Assembly: GCA_964035795.1 (NCBI GenBank)
Contig: OZ038320.1
Coordinates: 3,783,896 to 3,847,895, forward strand
Direction: 5' to 3'
DNA length: 64,000 bases
DNA from: Pterobdella sp. o SKG-2022
Taxonomy: Eukaryota > Annelida > Clitellata > Hirudinida > Piscicolidae
The notes under the pieces: generated by a model
Databases searched by the model: none
What the model was told of the DNA's origin: nothing
The model's input: the letters and a program-made list of their open reading frames with translations, nothing else
Shown here: piece by piece, positions 43,901 to 53,662 of the stretch
Numbering within the stretch: the first letter of the stretch is position 1
Layout: the number at the start of each line of letters is the position of its first letter
Program-made: the position numbers and the translations under genes

Positions 43901-44461
43901 GAGGGTTATTCATAATTGGCTAAAAAATATTAGTATAGAAGAACATCAGTTTTTTTCATTATGATATCGGTTTTGGCCGTAGAATAAAGGAAAATATTTA
44001 GCCGACTATTATTTATACAGTTCCTAGATCATGTACGTCAGTCAATTCTAATACGCATAATAGTATAAGGTGGGGTAAAATTAAATACGAGATTAGCTTA
44101 GCAATTAAGAAACTAAAGAACTTATAATTATGTTAAATTAATTCTGAATAAACTAATTGCCAACAGTTCAAAGTTTTCGAAGAAATTGTTCTATTTTAAA
44201 AATCTTGAAAGCTTGGCAAAAGTTCTTCCCACTAACAGCTTACCCATTCCCGAAGAAGTTCTGCAGTAAGTTGCGATAAAACTTTATTGAATAAAAAGTT
44301 TTTGCTGTAATTCTCACTAGATAATTAACCTTTTATATTCGTTTTTTTTATAAATATTTTTTCTTAGATAATTTTTAGACAAATAACTTGAAATTATGGA
44401 AATAATCTTCAAACTTTAACGTCTCAAACACATCTTTCCCTACAGGTATAACAACAGATAG
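25981..44461 (+). CDS. Giant acidic protein with 333-residue tandem repeats and a C-terminal BCH domain (BNIP2/caytaxin/PRUNE2 family)
   Basis: Exons: 25981-29758, 29867-29938, 30149-30343, 30532-38123, 38587-40228, 40389-40511, 40820-40922, 41097-41228, 43715-43792, 44167-44265, 44446-44461. They join in phase to 4609 residues. I start at the ATG at 25981 (A at -3); the frame is open a little further upstream without an ATG. About residues 1-4426 are acidic, Asn- and Lys-rich and low in complexity. Residues about 1576-3638 are the 6.2-copy repeat. The last five and a half exons encode the BCH domain, with SIDMQAIEPYK, HGGYYG, KWLKKCY, VVHPTFWLKAL and an IPEEVLQY ending that line up with caytaxin and BNIP2. 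BCH domains bind lipids and small-GTPase regulators; PRUNE2 is also giant, but no PRUNE phosphoesterase domain is seen here. The intron after 41228 holds a SINE-like insert, minisatellites and the scaffold gap. Confidence 0.88.
31215..37401 (+). repeat. Coding tandem repeat: 999-bp unit, about 6.2 copies
   Basis: The unit is repeated with an exact 999-bp period inside one 7.6-kb exon, so every copy adds 333 residues in frame. Copies differ at only a few positions. Copy 1 is the most different, and the last copy stops after 184 bp at a sharp junction (37401). Each unit contains smaller related motifs: V[ED][LF]KTTY, SLKTTLVLEE, SVKTTMVINE, DEDWVSSMKTT and DSDWINSVKTT. The unit therefore itself arose from short degenerate repeats. 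Identical antisense frames in each copy are a by-product. Confidence 0.97.
41351..41716 (+). mobile_element. SINE-like retroposon, 366 bp, with target-site duplication
   Basis: A block of clearly higher GC than the surrounding intron is flanked by a perfect 14-bp direct repeat, ATATATGTATATAA, at 41337-41350 and 41717-41730. The block ends in a short A-rich stretch right before the right-hand repeat, as expected after LINE-mediated insertion on the plus strand. It has no coding capacity. I could not make out convincing Pol III A and B boxes, so it may instead be a LINE 3' end. Confidence 0.6.
42244..42503 (+). repeat. Degenerate minisatellite, core TTGTTATATTAACAAG
   Basis: About a dozen imperfect repeats of a roughly 16-bp AT-rich unit in the intron of the BCH gene. 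Spacing and sequence vary, so it is an old array. Confidence 0.6.
42606..42689 (+). repeat. 30-bp tandem repeat, nearly three copies
   Basis: GTAAGTATAACAGTATAATA starts a 30-bp unit at 42606, 42636 and 42666. The copies are identical until the last loses similarity near its end. The array lies 190 bp before the scaffold gap. Confidence 0.9.
42876..43075. other. Assembly gap of 200 N
   Basis: A run of exactly 200 unknown bases, a conventional scaffold-gap length. It lies in the intron 41229-43714 of the BCH gene, next to AT-rich repeats. The true size is unknown. Flanking exons 41097-41228 and 43715-43792 still join in phase. Confidence 0.99.
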
Positions 44462-45017
44462 ACCCGTGAAACGCTTCAAAAGATTTTTGATACGAAACAT
44501 ATTCTAAATAACATTTAACAGCTTAAACGTTTGAACGGCTTTATTTAGATTCATCAATCGGTGACTCACCTCGACTCAAATCATGCTTAAAACTAGTTAT
44601 TTATTCACTAATTTTATTTATATTCTATAACAAATACTCACCCATTAAATTTTGTACTGCCCACACTTGAGTTGCTAAAACTATATAAAGGAAGCTAAAA
44701 ATTTGATTTTTTTTGCAATCAAAAGGATTATTGTAAGCATTTATTACCCTTTAATAATTCCTTGACCAGAGCTCTAACGTATTTTCTTATTGAACATTGA
44801 CTTGCCAGCTAAATTTTTTTTTAAAAACTCCTTAAGTTAAATAAATAACTTTCAGAAGTATTTCAATGAAAATTTCTACGAATAAAATCTAAAATTTCTA
44901 CAAAAGACTACAAAATTCTTCTCTAAATTCTAACAGTGTTAAGATTTCTATTATATCTAACACGATTCTTCTTCGTCATCACATCAGCGACGCATCAACA
45001 GTACACCAAAAGCCATT
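44462..45017. other. Short convergent intergenic region
   Basis: 556 bp between the stop of the giant BCH gene (plus) and the stop of the glutamate decarboxylase-like gene (minus). It should hold both 3' untranslated ends. An AATAAA on the minus strand near 44740 could serve the right-hand gene; no clear AATAAA follows the left-hand one. Confidence 0.4.
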
Positions 45018-48000
45018 TCAAAGCTTCAAAACCTCCCCATGCTTTTCAATCTCCTTCAACACAAAATCCACATCACTCGTGGTAGCGTTAACATTACTCA
45101 CCACCATCCTAAAGTACCATACGCTCTCTTGTATACTTTCTGGTTCTTTTGAAATGATTGTTTCTTCTTTTGTACCCATCAAAGAAGCTCCAGGCCTTTG
45201 GTGATTCTTATTATACACGGAACTGTTAGATATTCCAACTAAGCATTTTTTTTCACTTTTCAGTCTTTCGTTTATTTCTTTAGTCACTTTTGAAAGCTTG
45301 TGCTAGGAAGAGTAAAGAAACTATTATAATACCGATGAAATATTATTTCAATATATAAAATCTCTTTTGAGTTGCAATTATCTCAAAAAAACTTATTCTG
45401 ATGAATACGGCTAAAATAATTTAATTCAGAAATGTAAGTAAAAGTTTACCATGAACTCTATTGATTCGTTTTCAATGTGAGTCTTTCTGTTCCTTCTCAT
45501 TTTAGTCGGAAGATACCAGAAACAAACTATGAGGAACTCAAACTAGGGTTGAAAGGGCTCAAATGTGGTTTTATCAAAGTTTTATGTAATAAAACATTTA
45601 AACTAAAATTAAAACAAAAAACTTTTAAAAATTTTAAGTTCATAATAATTGAAAAATCACTTCGTGCATGACCGGTTCAAAACCTTCCTTACAATACAAC
45701 TGCTCTTGCAAATGCCTGAAACATTGATTTGCTTATAGTTCAACGTAATAATTCATAAACTTATTATAACATTATATATATTTTTAAAAGTTACTTTATA
45801 TGTTTCATAACAACTTTATGAATTAATTAATATAAAATAATAATAATAATAATAATAAAATAATAATAATTAATAACTATAAAAACAAGAACGCAAAAAG
45901 CCCATGATACACAATGAAACATGACTAGCCTGGAGAGCTGGAAGAGGGTGTCAACATGCAGAGCCATGCCAGCATCCCCTCTAGCTCTCCATAAGAACCA
46001 CAGCTTGAAAACATCATTGTGCCGACCACATTGTATCGCCTTGTCTCCCGTGTCGTACGTTATATCGTAGTGTTTGTCTTGTTGGAAGAGGTAAGTGGCA
46101 TTGGAAGAATTACAGGCTTCTAGAAGATTCTGTGGGTTATTGTTTGAGGTTTTTTTTATTGATGATGCTTAGAGTTTGAAAACGACAAATGATAATAGAA
46201 ACCATGGTTACGATATCATGAATGAGATAAACTCATTAAAAGTAGTGTTAATAAATAAAAAATAAGGTAGTTGGCTAAATATTTTTAAAAATTCAATTTT
46301 TCAAATTACAAAGATATCTTCCACAACCCTACCACCTTCTCTCTGATAAGGATGGGTGAGCACTGCAGAGTACAGTTCATGAAGACATCAAGGTCCCATG
46401 TGACCGAATGGGCTCTGTTTAAGGTTCAGATTTAAAATCCTTGTTTGAACCATAATGTATAATTTAAAAATAAACAGAAATTATAGTTGCCTTATATAAC
46501 TATGAAATCTGACCACGAATACAAGTAATGGTAATAATTAAGTATTCACGATATATAATACTGATTTCTATAAGAAAACGTTATGCATTGTTCCTATGTT
46601 CACCTTCTGATTCCTCTGGCCAAATGACAATGGTTCTTCGAAAACAATACATTTCCTCCTAATGTAGCCTAATTTTTAAAAGTTATTTTTTAGTTTATTG
46701 AACTTTAACTTTTTTGTATATAAATCTTTTATGAGTGAAATCTACATATAATTTATCTTTTCTAAATATACATGAGCCATTAAAAAGTAGAGTACTCTGA
46801 GAAACAAACTGTTTGACGGAAAGCAAAATTTTTCCAAATAACAGAATACTATTTGAACAACACATATATTAAGAAAAAATCTCACATCAACATGCAGCCA
46901 GAGGTTATGCTTGTCACACACATCAGCGATCCCTGAAATGGGATCAAAAGCCCCAAAGTTTTCTGAACCACAAACTGCAGTAACGAAAAATGGGCGATTT
47001 CCTTTGTTTTTCTCTTCTTCGATTTTTGCTTTGAGATCTTCAACCATCATTTGTCCTCTGTGTGTGACAACATTAAAAAATCATTGTTTAGTAATATAAC
47101 TTTTATTGCCAAAAATTTGATTATTTTTTGAAAAAATTACATGTCGAAAACCCTCAATCAAAACCCACCGATTGTTGCTCTTAACATGCACAACCTGCTT
47201 ACACCCTATTCCCAGCACTGATGCTGCCTTTTCTATTGAACCATCGCCCTGCAATTAGTGAGTCTATGAACTATAAAAAAGTTCTCATTAATCAATTATT
47301 TCTAAAGTTTCATCAAATTCTTTTTTATCGTTTTCAATTGTTTACAAAGTTGAACTCCCCTATGATAAAATCTATAAAGATTATTTTTAATAAATTAATA
47401 CTGGAAAACTATTCATTTTTATAGATAACTAGTTCTTATTTATGCACGAACCCCAGAAGCAGCAAAAATTACGAGTCTCTCCTTTATACCACTCATTCCT
47501 TTGAACTTAACTTGAGGTATCAGTTTATGACGGGCTACAGCCAACGCATACATGTTAGAGACTGGAGATCCTATTGGAAACAATTGGAAATGCTCATCAA
47601 AATTCATTAAAGAAGGATATTAGAAAAAGAAGTTGAATATATTATCGAAAATGTAGTTTTACGAGGTACTTTTGTATTGCATATTTTCTTACTTTTCTAT
47701 AATACAAGTGTAGGATGTATTTAAATCATTAGGTAATTAGACTTAAAGCCATTAAAATAGCTAATAAAAGTTATCTGAGGGTGATAGTTATTGAGTATCG
47801 AAACAAACCGTTGGAAGTGTTTGATTCAAACAATAAACTATTATATTCAAACTGTTAACAAAAAATATACAGGGTAACTTGAAACACAAAGATTTTATAA
47901 ATTTATTGGTATTTTAAAAAATCCCCATCAGGTTTTTAAGACAAGGTATATAATAACTATAATAGGAATGCCAAAAAACTAGATAAGCCCACCAGGAGCG

Positions 48001-51000
48001 AAGATACCGTCTCCTTCAATAGAGGGCCACCCTATCATATCCTTCATCTTCGTCAATACAATATCTTCTATCAATGTAAATACAGGGGCTATCTCGTAAG
48101 TGAACCTTTGAGTAATGGGTTTATGGGAGTATATAATAGTGAAGAGGAGATCAACTGATTGCATAACTTGGAAGGAAACATCGCGAACAGTTTTTTTGAT
48201 ACTAATATATTTTTATAGATTTCATTTTGAATAAGTTTACTATGACAAAGTGTTATTCATAAAAATATATATGAAATTAAGTTTTAACATCCAAGCTACC
48301 AGGTACTTGACTTTCAAACATGCTTAGATCAAAAAAACAAGGAACAAAAAAAATAAAGCACCGATGTATACACGAGCAGCATACATATTAGTATTAGTAG
48401 TGGCAGTCATCCACTCTCCCATTAATGACACCACGTCCATGCCAGATGATGCTGAGTCAAACAGTCTAGGGTGGCCTTTGGTGCAAGGTTTGGTAACAAA
48501 AATCAGTTTTATGATTACTTATCGAAAAGTTTAGTTTTTTAAATTAAATTGTATTTGTGAAAATCTTTATTTATGACGAATAGAACGAAAAGTTATATGA
48601 ACAAATATTTCTGATGAATTTTTTACAATAAAATTTTGCTATTGAAAGTTAAAAATGTTAGTTTTGTTTCACAATGTTAAAATATTTGAAGAAAATTTTC
48701 ACCATGCATTTGTGTTTTATTGAATTTTTATATGTTTTTGTGTTGCGTTAAGATATTTTTTTTTCTATTTTGAAATGAAATAAAGAGTTGAAAATGTCTA
48801 ATGCATTTTGAATGTAATGTGTGGGACTTTCCATCTTGTGTCATCTGTTGCTGAAGTTTTTTTTACCAGATTAAATTTTTACTTTCTTCAAGTTTGATTT
48901 ATCTATTAATATAATAACTTGATTCGTAAACTTTTTTTGATTATGTTAGTTATTTAATCACTTGATAACGAAAGACGTACTTAAAAAAACCTTCTTATTT
49001 AACTTAAACTAAAAATCCATGTTTTCGAACAGTTTCTTTAACGTTTTATGATAACGTGTTAGAACATTCCTCGCATTTGATGTTTTTTGTTAAAAAATAT
49101 TATAAAAAAACAAATACGATGTCTTTGAAAAGTTTCATCAGTATCAGTTATAAATTCCTTAACCATTACTAAACCCTATAAAACCCCACCGATTTTGAGG
49201 CAGCTGTCCATGAGACATTCAACATCACTCAACAAATCTCCCAGGCTTTCAGGCTCGTCAGATATTTCAAGTATTGAATCGATTTTTTGATTCATATTCT
49301 CTTCGCTCGAATCGACTTCAATCACCTTGCCTTTTCCGTTACAGTTGGATATGAAGTGTTTCATAAGGACTTTAGAAGCGTGTGTCAAGAAGCGTTCTGT
49401 GAGCTGGCCTGAGCAGATTTGAATTTTACCCAAAGTCATTAAGGTTTGAAAATGATTATAGCGAAAATTCTTTGTACTTAACACTAACACATGGATTCAT
49501 TTAGCAAAGAAGTTTTTTTCAAACAGAACTTATCAAGTGTCCACATTATCAGTACTTGATAAATTCTACTTATGAAAAACTTCGTTATTATTAATATCTT
49601 TGTGTTTGTGTCCAGTACATTTATTAATCTCTTATTGATGTGAAAAAATTTTAATTATTAAAACTTTCGAAACAGATTTATACTGAAACAACAAAAATTC
49701 AATATAAAAACTACATCAAACAGAATTCCTAACCTTTTAGTGTGATTTTACCAGTCTCATCATCATCCGATGAACTTTTGCCATCTTCATCTCCGTCATC
49801 AAAACTTTTCTCTAGTATTGATATCAAAGGCTTTTTCCTTATTTTTATACTTTCTTCTGTATCTGGATACAGGTCTAAGAAGAACAAGAAACATGTAATT
49901 TATTTGTATTTTGTATTTGTATTTGTAGGGCGCGCAGTTTGCAAACTAGGTTTGCTGCAGAGGCGCTGTTCTAATCAGAAGGGCTATGAGAAAGAAATTT
50001 GGCTATAAAGATGCGTTTTTAAACGCTTGCGAAAAATTTTAAGAGAAGGTGAAAGACGGACATTAAGTGGAAGAGAGTTCCATAAGTGAGGGGCGATATG
50101 CGAGAAGGAGCGATGTAAGAAAGGTTTAGAAGAGACAGGCTGATGTAGGCATAAACCAGTGTTGGAAGACCTGAGAGACTCAGAAGTCTGTCTGATGGAA
50201 AGACGGTCATATAAATAAGCTGGCTGATTAAAGTATAAGATGTTAGCCGTGAGCCATAGCAACTTGAACTGGGCTCTTAGTACGACCGGCAGCCAATGGA
50301 GGCGATCGAGACAGGTGTGAGATGAAGAATAGTAGTCGGCTTGAAGAGCGGTTTTAGCAGCGCGATTTTGGAGAGATTGCAACTTAGAAATAAGACAGTT
50401 CGGGAGTCGACAAAGAAGAGAGTTACAGTAATCAATCCTTGAAAGAACTAAAGAGATGATCAGAGCAACGGCAGTGTCAAAGGGTAGGAACTTGCGTGCC
50501 TGTCTGATCGCATGGAGATGAAAGTTGGATGATTGTATGATCTGAGAGACAAAGTGTGTAAAGTTGAGTCTAGAATCAAGAGTTACACCTAGTATCTTCA
50601 GTTTGGACGTTACGGAAAGAGTAGTGCTGTCAAAGATTACTTCAGTGGGAAGATTGGATTTGGAAAGGAGTATGGGACTGCCGACAAACATCACTTCGCT
50701 TTTGTTAGGATTCAACATGAGGTGATTGTTAGAAAACCAAAGATTGAGCTCAGTGATGCATTCAGATATCTTAGTGAGGCTGGGATGAGGATCAAGGTAA
50801 GAAGCGCCTGTAAAGAGGGTAATATCATCAGCAAACTGATGATATAGAACGTCGTGCTTCTGTATGATCTCGCTAATAGGAGAAGTATAAAGAGAAAAGA
50901 GTATGGGCCCAAGAACAGAACCTTGAGGAACACCAAAACGAAGGGAGACAGGGGTAGAGGAAGAGCAGCTTATCTTAACAAATTGCTTGCGTTCGGAAAG

Positions 51001-53487
51001 ATAGGACTGAAACCAGGATAAAGCAATGCCAGAAATGTGAAAGTAGTCTTCAAGGATATGCAGCATATTTGGATGATTAATGGTGTCAAAAGCTGCTGAA
51101 ATATCTAAAGACACTAAGACGGCCGCAGACCCGGTAGCACAGATATTGCGGAGGCTGTCAGTGATGTACAAAAGCGCAGTTTCCGTTGAGTGATGTGAGC
51201 GATACGCCGACTGGAAAAGGTTGAAGTTACGCAGTACAGAAACATGAGAGGATAATCTCTTGAGAACAACCCTTTCTAAGATCTTTGAGATGGTGCTGAG
51301 GTTTGAAATAGGACGATAATTGGATGGTTGCATGGGGTCTAGATTATATTTTTTCAGTAAAGGGGTTACCTGCGCCGTTTTCAATGAAGTTGGAAAAATA
51401 CCCTGTGAAAAGGAAAGAGCCGAAAGTTTGCATATAATGGAGGCAAAGATGCCGGAAAACTGCTTAAGCAGGAAAACAGGGATTATATCTAAAGGTGAGG
51501 ATTTATTTGGGAGAGAATTGATCAATTTGATGATTTCATCAACACTAGGAGGTGAGAAAAATGAGAGATTTGATTGATCACTGTCAGTTAAGGAGGGCTG
51601 ACGGGGAAGATTAGTGATCGGTAGCGAGCTATGAATCAACTCAATCTTAGTCTTGAAAAAAGTGCTAAAGTTTTCAACAAAAAGATCATATTCCGCAGGA
51701 GTCCGCGGAGGAAGTGGAGGAGACCTGTGAAGTATGGAGTTCGCCGTTTTCCAAAAGGCTTTGGAGTTAGGTGTCGCTGAAGATAGCGATAGATTAAGAT
51801 AATCAGCACGTGACTTGTTAATGGCGGCGCGGGCGAGTTTACGTGAAATACGGAATTCCTGTAAAAGATCATCAGGGACTTGCACACAAAGCTTTCGGAG
51901 ACTGGATATCTGTCTCTCGATTTTCCTTCTTCGGCGTTTGGCAGAGAGAGCATTTTCAGACAGATGAAAGTGTGAATGGAAGCTGGGGCGAAAAGTATGA
52001 CTGCGTAAAGGAGCATGAGAATTCATCAGCGAAAGAAACAATTTGTCCATGGAACTAACAAAGTCATCAACCTTAGAGATTGGAGAATTAATAAGTAAAT
52101 CGCTTATAAAATTGACATCCTTTCCAAAGCCGGCCAAGTTGAGATTCATGAAAGACCGAGAAGTGACACGATGAGGTGAAAGGTGGGGCCGTGCGAGGTT
52201 AAGACGGCACGAAATAAGGAAATGATCAGATTCAAAAATTTCGCTGACAGGGTCAGAAATAAGATGAGAGAGAGAAGCAGGTGTGATAACAAGATCGAGA
52301 GTATTGCCAAGTCTGTGAGTTGGAAAGTTAATATGCTGCATCAAACCGTGCTCTCGCAAAAGAATATTAAGGGGATTATCAAGATGATGACAATTAGGGG
52401 TATTAAAATCTCCAGCCATTATGAAATGATTGAATGTCGAAGAAAGAAAATAAAGATGAGCTGTGAGTTCACGAATAAAATTACTTGAGTTAGGAGGGCG
52501 GTAAATAACAGAAATGGTTAAGGAACGTGTTAGGAAAGAGGCTTGGGCAGTTAATGCTTCAAAGGAAGAGTGTATTTCAGATTTTACAAGTGTCAGTTTA
52601 ACGGAGTTGGAGGAAATCAAAGAAATACCACCACCGCGTTTTCCACTAGAACGATGAGAATGTAGAACATGGTAACCTGGGGGAACAATGTCGTATTTTG
52701 TGACATTGTCAGCATCTTCCGGGATCCACGTTTCAGTCAATGCAAGGATATCGAAACAGTGAGTGGAGATCGCGTCCAGGATAAGAGTGGATTTGTTGCG
52801 AGTGGAACGGGGATTGAGAAGGCCAAACTTCACAAAAGGAGATGGATTTTGAGGGTGCATGAGTAAGGCAGGCCTTCATTGCCAGGCCGTACGCCCCATC
52901 TTAAGTCGCACTTGTTGCTTGTACACCGGACAAGAAGAGGATGTGGTGACATGGTCATGGCAAGGACGATTTGATCTAAAACAAGGAACACAGAAGGGAA
53001 GAGAAGATCTAGAGCAGTTGTCAGACGGATGGTCTTTGCCACAGTGCTCACATACTCTAGGGTTGTGGCATTTAGCTATATTATGGCCGTAAGTCTGACA
53101 ATTCAGACATCTAGTAGGGTGAACACGGGAGTGGAAAGGAAATTTAGATAAGAAAACATGGATAACAGATTTATAAATTTGTTCAGTGTAAAAATATTAC
53201 TACGGAGAAGCATACAATAACAGTAACAATTTATAATAATGAATATTATCGATAATGTAACGGTATTGATATCATGTCCATAAAAACCGAGCAAAAATTG
53301 AGTTTCAATGTTTTATCATTTGAAAGTATAGTTGAATATGAATCAAGATTTTGACGTTTAATACCAAACCTGTCGCGAACATCATTCGAAGAATCTCGTC
53401 CTTCTCATCATTATCTGCATCCTTGAAATCATCAAGCTTCTTTTTCAATGGATCAATCACTTTGCTTTTAACATAACTTGACAACAT
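45018..53487 (-). CDS. Glutamate decarboxylase-like protein lacking the PLP-binding lysine (putative pseudoenzyme)
   Basis: Fourteen exons: 53487-53370, 49874-49752, 49408-49190, 48475-48385, 48105-47993, 47570-47452, 47248-47169, 47057-46886, 46668-46604, 46414-46336, 46129-45930, 45715-45661, 45542-45450, 45302-45018. They join in phase to 603 residues. Resemblance to animal GAD is strong: [57 protein letters not shown] and FRMVVSN. Active GAD has an NPHK motif after SVTW, whose lysine binds PLP; here the residues are DLDV, with Val377 at the lysine position. The histidine that stacks on PLP (SHYS in GAD) aligns with Asp263. Asp345, the loop Tyr406 and Arg574 remain. Decarboxylation is therefore unlikely. 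Intron 10-site after 45930 uses a GC donor. Intron 1 contains a CR1 element. Confidence 0.85.
45836..45870. repeat. (AAT)n microsatellite
   Basis: Imperfect AAT/TAA trinucleotide run in an intron of the glutamate decarboxylase-like gene. Confidence 0.8.
49984..52860 (-). CDS. CR1 ORF2: endonuclease and reverse transcriptase
   Basis: A single uninterrupted frame of 958 codons. The N-terminal third is an AP-like endonuclease: LALTETW near residue 40, VIYRPPNSS, an AGDFNTP motif and an SDHFLISC motif. The central part is the reverse transcriptase: [32 protein letters not shown] and QFADDITLF, where FADD is the catalytic motif usual for CR1. The C-terminal part has the WLPVxxR-like and HLWNSLP segments common in CR1 proteins. 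It copies element RNA into the genome by target-primed reverse transcription. All key motifs are present, so it may be active. Confidence 0.95.
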   Translation of the reverse strand: MHPQNPSPFVKFGLLNPRSTRNKSTLILDAISTHCFDILALTETWIPEDADNVTKYDIVPPGYHVLHSHRSSGKRGGGISLISSNSVKLTLVKSEIHSSFEALTAQASFLTRSLTISVIYRPPNSSNFIRELTAHLYFLSSTFNHFIMAGDFNTPNCHHLDNPLNILLREHGLMQHINFPTHRLGNTLDLVITPASLSHLISDPVSEIFESDHFLISCRLNLARPHLSPHRVTSRSFMNLNLAGFGKDVNFISDLLINSPISKVDDFVSSMDKLFLSLMNSHAPLRSHTFRPSFHSHFHLSENALSAKRRRRKIERQISSLRKLCVQVPDDLLQEFRISRKLARAAINKSRADYLNLSLSSATPNSKAFWKTANSILHRSPPLPPRTPAEYDLFVENFSTFFKTKIELIHSSLPITNLPRQPSLTDSDQSNLSFFSPPSVDEIIKLINSLPNKSSPLDIIPVFLLKQFSGIFASIICKLSALSFSQGIFPTSLKTAQVTPLLKKYNLDPMQPSNYRPISNLSTISKILERVVLKRLSSHVSVLRNFNLFQSAYRSHHSTETALLYITDSLRNICATGSAAVLVSLDISAAFDTINHPNMLHILEDYFHISGIALSWFQSYLSERKQFVKISCSSSTPVSLRFGVPQGSVLGPILFSLYTSPISEIIQKHDVLYHQFADDITLFTGASYLDPHPSLTKISECITELNLWFSNNHLMLNPNKSEVMFVGSPILLSKSNLPTEVIFDSTTLSVTSKLKILGVTLDSRLNFTHFVSQIIQSSNFHLHAIRQARKFLPFDTAVALIISLVLSRIDYCNSLLCRLPNCLISKLQSLQNRAAKTALQADYYSSSHTCLDRLHWLPVVLRAQFKLLWLTANILYFNQPAYLYDRLSIRQTSESLRSSNTGLCLHQPVSSKPFLHRSFSHIAPHLWNSLPLNVRLSPSLKIFRKRLKTHLYSQISFS
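52876..53170 (-). CDS. CR1 ORF1, C-terminal fragment with zinc knuckles
   Basis: An open frame without its start encodes a Cys/His-rich segment: [14 protein letters not shown], then [13 protein letters not shown] and a third CVPC-type group. Such knuckles in LINE ORF1 proteins bind nucleic acid. The frame ends at TGA (52878-52876). The ORF2 ATG follows after 15 nt in the same reading frame. The 5' part of ORF1 was lost by truncation at insertion. Confidence 0.8.
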
Positions 53488-53662
53488 TTTTATTGATATA
53501 CATGCAAGGATTTGTAAAATTTTACTCGAGAAAACTTGAAAAAAAATTCGAGCACGCTCTTTTTATATTACTCCCTTTATCCTTTTCTCTTTTTTGAACA
53601 AAAAAAAATTGTAATTTATTAAAAAAAACAAAAATAATTGTGATTATGATACAAAACAAAGT

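Larger units (their letters stand above)
49895..53175 (-). mobile_element. CR1-clade LINE with intact ORF2, 5'-truncated in ORF1
   Basis: The element lies in intron 1 (49875-53369) of the glutamate decarboxylase-like gene, in the same orientation. It contains the end of ORF1, a complete ORF2 and a 3' untranslated end that finishes in (ACAAAT)n-like repeats around 49895-49930, a typical CR1-type tail. The 5' end near 53175 is estimated from where open sequence stops. I could not identify a target-site duplication. The undamaged 2.9-kb frame points to a young insertion. Confidence 0.88.

Noticed and set aside
46742..47050. A separate short decarboxylase fragment (pseudogene)
   Set aside because: It is one exon of the 14-exon gene; the extra residues at its end come from reading into the intron.
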